From assembly GCA_945905745.1 (NCBI GenBank), contig CAMDQF010000007.1, positions 1-47,900 on the forward strand: 47,900 bases of DNA. The letters run 5' to 3'. Both the position numbers and the translations under genes were made by a program. Shown piece after piece: positions 43,290 through 47,900 of this stretch. The notes below the pieces were generated by a model. That model saw nothing but the letters and a program-made list of their open reading frames with translations. It made no database searches and was not told the origin of the DNA. Numbering within the stretch: the stretch's first letter is position 1; every line of letters starts with the position of its first letter. The stretch is from Litorilinea aerophila. Its GTDB lineage: Bacteria > Chloroflexota > Anaerolineae > Caldilineales > Caldilineaceae.

Positions 43290-43454
43290 ACGGTCCTCAA
43301 CGGCGAACCCTGGGCCAACGACTTCGGCTATTGGCTGAGTCGGCAGCCATTGGAGAAGTGGGAGGACATGACCGCGGCGGTGGAGGAGTATTTGCGCCAA
43401 CCCGCTCCTGGGTTTCGATACGTCGCTGCGCTCCTACTCAACCGGCGTCGCTAG
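43290..43454 (+). pseudogene. Orphan 3' fragment of a metallophosphoesterase gene
   Basis: The frame reads TVLNGEPWANDFGYWLSRQP, then TAAVEEYLRQ, and ends at a TAG at 43452-43454. It matches the end of paralog 2 at about 80% by eye, with a different last stretch. No 5' part exists: the fragment starts 13 bp after the xisI stop. It is either the remainder of a third paralog whose body was replaced by xisHI, or a duplicated attachment end. Confidence 0.7.
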
Positions 43455-43537
43455 TCCCCATTCCCGCTTCCCCATTCCGCATTCCCCACGTTTCCCCTTC
43501 GCGCTGGAACTTCATTGCCCGAAAGAGCGTCCAAAAT

Positions 43538-43566
43538 TTGATTTGCCGCGCCTTTCAGGATACAAT
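43538..43566 (+). promoter_or_regulatory. Promoter of the SNF2 gene, likely leaderless
   Basis: TTGATT (43538-43543), 17-bp spacer, TACAAT (43561-43566). The ATG at 43574 is 8 bp after the -10 box, where the transcript should start, and no ribosome site is seen. Confidence 0.6.
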
Positions 43567-43573
43567 ATCCGTT

Positions 43574-46500
43574 ATGCCTTTTACCATTCATGCCGCCTGG
43601 CTTCCGTCCGAGTCCAAAGTTCCCAATGGCCAACTCTTTCTGTGGGCCGAGAACCACACCCCCAACCCAACCGAGGAAAACGGCTATGACTCCGTAAGTC
43701 GGACTGGCAGTCCGACTGCGGAAGCGAATGGGATCGCCAGTCGGACTGACAGTCCGACCTACGCGGGGCAAAACGGGCGCAGCCGGGCCGCCAAAGTGCC
43801 CTCCCATCCGGGACAGTTGGCTGTGGGCCAGTTCCGCCAGATGATCCGCCAACTGGCGACCGCAGAGGAGACCGACAGCACGCCCAGCAACGCGCTGGTC
43901 TGGCTGCCCACCCAGAACGGAAATCCGCTGACCCGCCTTGGCTCCTTTCAGAAGGGCGTCTCGTCGTTGGCAAACGGCGACCCGGGGCCGACATTTCTCT
44001 CCCCTTGGCAGGTCACTGGGCTGACCCTGGAACCCTTTCACGCCCTCACCTTTCTCAGCCGCCTGAACAACCAGAGCCTGATCGAAGCCACCGAACCCTC
44101 TTCGCCCCTGCGCCACGCCCGCCTGGGCAACGATCTGCGCTTTTGGAGCCACGCGGCCAAGACCGTCCTGGAAATTCTGGCCGGGCAACACCTGCTGCCG
44201 GGTCTGCTGGCCGACAGCAGCGGACGCTTTCAGGCCCTCTGGCAGCCCCAACTGCTGGACGGGATCCTGCGCCGCCGGGTGGAGGCGCTAATCGAGGCGA
44301 TGCCCCCCATCTGCCGGGCCTACAATCTGGAGAGTCTGGAGCTGGCCTATTCGCCCAGCCAACTGACCGAACATTTCATCGCCGCCTTGGTGGACCAGGC
44401 CGTGCGCAACTGGGCGGCTCCCGTACACAGCGCAGGCCAATTCGCACCCTCCCCGGCCCGCCAGTGGTTGACCGCGCTGCTCTCGGCCCAAACGACCGTC
44501 GATCTGCCACCCCAGCCCGCCCACACCCTTTTTCAGGAGTGGGTCGGCTGGTTCGAGCAGTTGCACGTCGCCACCTCCGATGCCCAGTTCCGGGTGGCCT
44601 TTGCACTGGAAGCGCCGGAAGCCGACAACCCGACCCGCTGGATTCTGCGCTACTTCCTCCAGGCCCGCAGCGATTCCGAACTGACCGTCTCGGCCCAGCA
44701 GGTATGGCAGGAGAAGAGCCACAGCCTGCGTCTGGGCGAGATGCGCTTTGACCAGCCCCAGGAGCGGCTGCTGGCCGGGCTGGGCATCGCCAGCCGTCTC
44801 TTCCCGCCCATCAAAGAGAGCCTGCGCACCTCCCGCCCGGAGCTGGCCCTGCTCACCACCGCCGAGGCCCACCAATTTTTGCGGGAGATCGGCCCGTTGC
44901 TGGAAAGCAGCGGCTTTGGGTTGATCCTGCCCGACTGGTGGCAGCAGCGGGGACGCTCGCGCTTGGGGATGCGGTTGCGCCTCTACAGCCAGCGGCCAGG
45001 GGGTGAGGAGTCGCTGAACGGCCATCTCCAGGGCTACGGCAACGGCGGCGGCGAACGCCATCCCGCGCCCAAGAGCAGTGCGCTGACGCTGAACAGTCTG
45101 ATCCGTTACCGCTGGGAGCTGACACTGGGCGATCAAACGCTGGATCAGGACGAATTTGAGGGGCTGATTGCTATGCAGTCGCCGCTGGTCAATATCCGGG
45201 GGCGCTGGCTGGAACTGGACCCGGCGCAGGTGACCGCGGCCCGCACCTTTTTGCAGGGCAACCAGGCCGAGGGGCAGACGAATCTGCTGCAAGCCTTGCG
45301 CATGGCCCAGTCCTATTCCGACACCCCCACCCCCAACCCCTCCCCCGCAGCAGGGGAGGGGAGCGATTTTTCGTTCGGTAAAAGCCTGCCGAAGAATCTG
45401 CCCCTGGACACAGTGGAGATCGAAGGCTGGCTGGATGAGGTACTCCAACGGCTGCGCAATGCCGGCTCGATGGAGGAACTGGCCGAGCCGGAAGGCTTTA
45501 TCGGCACCCTGCGCCCCTACCAGCGCCGGGGCGCAGGCTGGCTCTGGTATCTGCGCCGTCTGGGGCTGGGCGCCTGTCTGGCCGACGATATGGGGTTGGG
45601 CAAGACGATTGAGGCCATCGGTCTGCTGCTCCACGCCCGTTTTGTGGCCGCGGCCCAGGGCGAGACGCTGACCCCCACACTCCTCATCTGCCCGACGAGT
45701 GTCGTCGCCAACTGGCGGCACGAGATCGAGCGCTTTGCGCCGACAATGCACGCGCTAGTCCATCACGGCAGCGGGCGGCTGGACGGCGAAGCCTTCGCCG
45801 CAGCGTTGAGCGACCACGAACTGGTCATCACCAGCTATGGCACGGCCCGGCGGGACATCGAACTGCTCTCCCAGACCGAATGGAGTACGCTGATTCTGGA
45901 CGAGGCCCAGAATATCAAAAACCCGGCGGCCAAGCAGACCCAGGCCGTGCGCCGCATCCCCGCGGCCAGCCGTATCGCCCTCACCGGTACGCCGGTGGAG
46001 AACCGGCTGCTGGAACTGTGGAGTCTGATGGAGTTTCTCAACCCCGGCTATCTGGGCAGCCGGGAGAGCTTCCGCCAGCAGTTTGTCCTGCCCATCGAAC
46101 GCTACAACGACGAGGACGCGGCCGCGGAATTGCGCCGTCTGGTGCAACCCTTCCTCCTGCGCCGCCTCAAGACCGACCCGACGATTATCTCCGACCTGCC
46201 CGAAAAGAACGAGATGATCGTCTATTGCCCGCTCTCCAAAGAGCAGGCCAAACTCTACAACGATGTGGTGGCGGAGACGCTGGCCCGGGTCGAGGCCAGC
46301 GAGGGCATCCAACGCCGGGGGCTGGTGCTCAGTCTGCTGCTCAAACTGAAGCAGGTCTGCAACCACCCGGCCCACTATCTGGGCCAGCAGAAGCCGCTGA
46401 TCGGGCGCAGCGGCAAGCTCAGCCGTCTGACCGCCATGGTGGAGGAGGCGCTGAGTGTGGACGACCGGGCGCTGATCTTCACTCAATTTGTGGAGATGGG

Positions 46501-46963
46501 CCATCTGCTCAAAAGCCATCTGGAGGAGAGCTTCGGCGGCGAAGTCCTCTTTCTGCACGGGGGCACGCCGGCGGCCAAACGGGACCAGATGGTCCAGGCT
46601 TTCCAGGCCGAGAAGGGCGGGCCGTCGATCTTTATCCTCAGCCTGCGCGCCGGCGGGGTGGGGCTGAATCTGACGCGCGCCAATCACGTCTTCCACTTTG
46701 ACCGCTGGTGGAACCCCGCAGTGGAGAACCAGGCCACAGACCGGGCCTTCCGCATTGGTCAGAAGCGGGCGGTGCAGGTCTACAAGTTTGTGGTGGCAGG
46801 CACCCTGGAAGAGCGCATCCACGAGCTGATCGAGAGCAAGCAGAGTTTGGCCGAGTCGATTGTGGGCAGCGGCGAGGATTGGCTCTCGGAACTGGACACC
46901 GAGCAGTTGCGGGACCTGCTCAGTCTGCGCCGGGATGAGATCGAAGAGGAGGCGCTGGCCTGA
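43574..46963 (+). CDS. SNF2-family DEAD/DEAH helicase-like ATPase
   Basis: 1129 residues. An N-terminal region of about 600 residues of the SNF2-associated type precedes the motor: GFIGTLRPYQRRGAGWL, LADDMGLGKTIEAIGL (motif I), LDEAQNIKNP (II), ALTGTPVENRL (III), IFTQFVEMG (IV), LSLRAGGVGLNLTRANHVFH (V) and DRAFRIGQ (VI). It translocates on double-stranded DNA, probably remodelling protein-DNA complexes. ATG 43574 starts where MPFTIHAAWLP begins and fits a leaderless promoter. Two GTCGGACTG palindromes (43697-43758) and one CCCCTCCCC palindrome (45337-45361) are inserted in frame in linker regions. The SWIM gene follows with a 1-nt stop-start overlap. Confidence 0.92.
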   Translation: MPFTIHAAWLPSESKVPNGQLFLWAENHTPNPTEENGYDSVSRTGSPTAEANGIASRTDSPTYAGQNGRSRAAKVPSHPGQLAVGQFRQMIRQLATAEETDSTPSNALVWLPTQNGNPLTRLGSFQKGVSSLANGDPGPTFLSPWQVTGLTLEPFHALTFLSRLNNQSLIEATEPSSPLRHARLGNDLRFWSHAAKTVLEILAGQHLLPGLLADSSGRFQALWQPQLLDGILRRRVEALIEAMPPICRAYNLESLELAYSPSQLTEHFIAALVDQAVRNWAAPVHSAGQFAPSPARQWLTALLSAQTTVDLPPQPAHTLFQEWVGWFEQLHVATSDAQFRVAFALEAPEADNPTRWILRYFLQARSDSELTVSAQQVWQEKSHSLRLGEMRFDQPQERLLAGLGIASRLFPPIKESLRTSRPELALLTTAEAHQFLREIGPLLESSGFGLILPDWWQQRGRSRLGMRLRLYSQRPGGEESLNGHLQGYGNGGGERHPAPKSSALTLNSLIRYRWELTLGDQTLDQDEFEGLIAMQSPLVNIRGRWLELDPAQVTAARTFLQGNQAEGQTNLLQALRMAQSYSDTPTPNPSPAAGEGSDFSFGKSLPKNLPLDTVEIEGWLDEVLQRLRNAGSMEELAEPEGFIGTLRPYQRRGAGWLWYLRRLGLGACLADDMGLGKTIEAIGLLLHARFVAAAQGETLTPTLLICPTSVVANWRHEIERFAPTMHALVHHGSGRLDGEAFAAALSDHELVITSYGTARRDIELLSQTEWSTLILDEAQNIKNPAAKQTQAVRRIPAASRIALTGTPVENRLLELWSLMEFLNPGYLGSRESFRQQFVLPIERYNDEDAAAELRRLVQPFLLRRLKTDPTIISDLPEKNEMIVYCPLSKEQAKLYNDVVAETLARVEASEGIQRRGLVLSLLLKLKQVCNHPAHYLGQQKPLIGRSGKLSRLTAMVEEALSVDDRALIFTQFVEMGHLLKSHLEESFGGEVLFLHGGTPAAKRDQMVQAFQAEKGGPSIFILSLRAGGVGLNLTRANHVFHFDRWWNPAVENQATDRAFRIGQKRAVQVYKFVVAGTLEERIHELIESKQSLAESIVGSGEDWLSELDTEQLRDLLSLRRDEIEEEALA
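43697..43758. repeat. Two in-frame palindromes in the SNF2 gene
   Basis: AGTCGGACTG-G-CAGTCCGACT at 43697-43717 and GTCGGACTG-A-CAGTCCGAC at 43740-43758. They encode RTGSPT and RTDSPT in a low-complexity linker. Confidence 0.75.
45337..45361. repeat. CCCCTCCCC/GGGGAGGGG palindrome in the SNF2 gene
   Basis: Arms 45337-45345 and 45353-45361 with a 7-nt centre, preceded by ACCCCCACCCCCAA. It encodes PNPSPAAGEG, a peptide that commonly results from this repeat when it lands in genes. Confidence 0.75.
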
Positions 46964-47811
46964 TGACGAACGCACTCTTTGCCGCGGGCGGCGCGGTCTG
47001 GTCCGAGCGCTGGCATGGGCTGATGGACGAACTGGGCTACGATATGCGCCGGGGACGTTCCCACGCCCGGCGGGGGAAGGTGACCAGCCTGGAGGTGCAG
47101 GTGGGGCGGGTGACGGCCCTGGTGCAGGACGCGGATTTGGGTGCGTGCCATGTGGAGGTGCTGCTGACTGTCCACGACGACGACGCCTGGAACCGGGTGT
47201 TGGATTCCTTGGGCGGCCAGGCCATCTACGCGGCTCAGTTACTGGCGGGGGACCTGCCGCACTCCATCGACGAGCGCTTTCAGGCCGAGGGGGTCCATCT
47301 GCTGCCGGCGGGCCGCTATGAGTTGGAGGCCAATTGTTCGGTCTGCGCGGCCTGGGAGCAGCCCTGTAAGCACGTCTCTGCGGTGCTCTTTGTGATGGGC
47401 CAGATGTTGGACGAGGACCCGTGGCTGCTCTTTCGTCTGCGCGGGCGGGATCGCCAGCAGGTGTTACAGGCCATGCGTCAGCGGCGCAGCGAAGGGGACG
47501 ACGCCAACTCACCCGCCCCAGTGGAGCGTCGTCAGTTGACCACGCCCAGCTTTGCTCCCCTGCAAGAAAATGCGGCCACACCCCTGCCCCTCTCCGCCCA
47601 GATCGACAATTTCTGGGGGCGCAGCAAACAGTTGGCCGACCTGCACCACCACATCAGCCCGCCGCCCATCCGCCTGGCCCTCCTGCGGCGTCTGGGCCAT
47701 CCCCCCTTCCGCACAGAGAGCCTGGAAACCTACGACCAGCTCGTGGCGGTCTACGAAACGGTGAGCGTGTCCGCGCTGGCGTTGGCCTTTGCGCCGGAGG
47801 TGGAGGGGTGA
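46963..47811 (+). CDS. SWIM zinc-finger protein, partner of the SNF2 helicase
   Basis: 282 residues. The zinc site reads ANCSVCAAWEQPCKHVSAVL, that is C-x2-C-x6-C-x-H, one residue longer in the first gap than the usual SWIM C-x-C. N-terminal segments (RRGRSHARRGKVTSLEVQVG) and the site position near residue 130 fit bacterial SWIM proteins commonly encoded beside SNF2 helicases. It probably helps the helicase bind nucleic acid or protein. ATG overlaps the SNF2 stop. After 47811 the last 89 bp hold no recognisable gene. Confidence 0.82.
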   Translation: MTNALFAAGGAVWSERWHGLMDELGYDMRRGRSHARRGKVTSLEVQVGRVTALVQDADLGACHVEVLLTVHDDDAWNRVLDSLGGQAIYAAQLLAGDLPHSIDERFQAEGVHLLPAGRYELEANCSVCAAWEQPCKHVSAVLFVMGQMLDEDPWLLFRLRGRDRQQVLQAMRQRRSEGDDANSPAPVERRQLTTPSFAPLQENAATPLPLSAQIDNFWGRSKQLADLHHHISPPPIRLALLRRLGHPPFRTESLETYDQLVAVYETVSVSALALAFAPEVEG

Positions 47812-47900
47812 CAGCGAATGGGAGGATGGCGCGAATGGTTGGCGGGGAAGTGATGACGGCTTTTTCGCCAACAGAGAGATTTTGACGTACCAGAGGTCTA

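Noticed and set aside
44288..47581. Long minus-strand open frames of 487 and 608 codons
   Set aside because: Antisense to the SNF2 and SWIM genes, with low-complexity Pro/Arg/Gln-rich products typical of shadows.

Overview
The window looks like a chromosomal segment of a Chloroflexota bacterium, probably an Anaerolineae/Caldilineae-type organism. This is inferred from a very large BTAD-STAND-TPR regulator, lipoproteins that fuse alpha/beta-hydrolases to NHL or beta-lactamase modules, CHAT and caspase proteins, a Gram-positive-type LexA box, and many dispersed palindromic repeats. No 16S gene is present and I ran no searches, so the taxon is not proven. Most genes are GC-rich; two genes (8076-10994 and 24746-26986) are clearly AT-rich and look acquired.

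Layout. 1-13.2 kb is accessory. It holds a BTAD/SARP-type STAND regulator (minus strand), a hydrolase-caspase fusion, a gluzincin metalloprotease interrupted by an in-frame TAA, an AT-rich membrane protein with three tandem N-terminal repeats, and a C39-like peptidase with a small PepSY-like partner. It also holds three copies of a promoter-plus-small-gene cassette. Each promoter carries TCCACGCG direct repeats with an exact 11-bp period, ending 9 bp before a TATGCT -10 box. This is the geometry of SARP/PhoB-type activator sites, and a BTAD regulator gene lies next to the first copy. 13.2-20.6 kb holds three secreted lipoprotein hydrolases built by domain shuffling. 20.9-24.4 kb is a sugar ABC importer (binding protein plus two permeases, no ATPase). 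24.7-27.0 kb is a CHAT-TM-SH3b protein.

27.4-32.4 kb pairs a radical SAM DNA-repair protein, under a near-textbook SOS promoter that looks leaderless, with a divergent sugar-phosphate operon: cupin phosphoglucose isomerase, cupin mannose-6-phosphate isomerase, ManA-like isomerase and a BadF-type sugar kinase, each overlapping the next by 4 nt. 32.5-34.7 kb is housekeeping: ftsY and prfB, the latter with the classical programmed +1 frameshift. After that come a LarA-like protein, a HAD dehalogenase, tRNA-Ser(CGA), an O-antigen ligase, a GtrA protein, an acetamidase/formamidase and two tandem metallophosphoesterases. A xisH-xisI pair follows, and immediately after it lies a second, diverged copy of the 3' end of the upstream phosphoesterase gene. 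The window closes with a SNF2 helicase overlapping a SWIM zinc-finger gene.

The strongest leads are the putative BTAD regulon with its small-protein family, the hydrolase-caspase/metalloprotease module, the xisHI cassette bracketed by duplicated gene ends, and the palindromic repeats, several of which sit in frame inside coding sequences.
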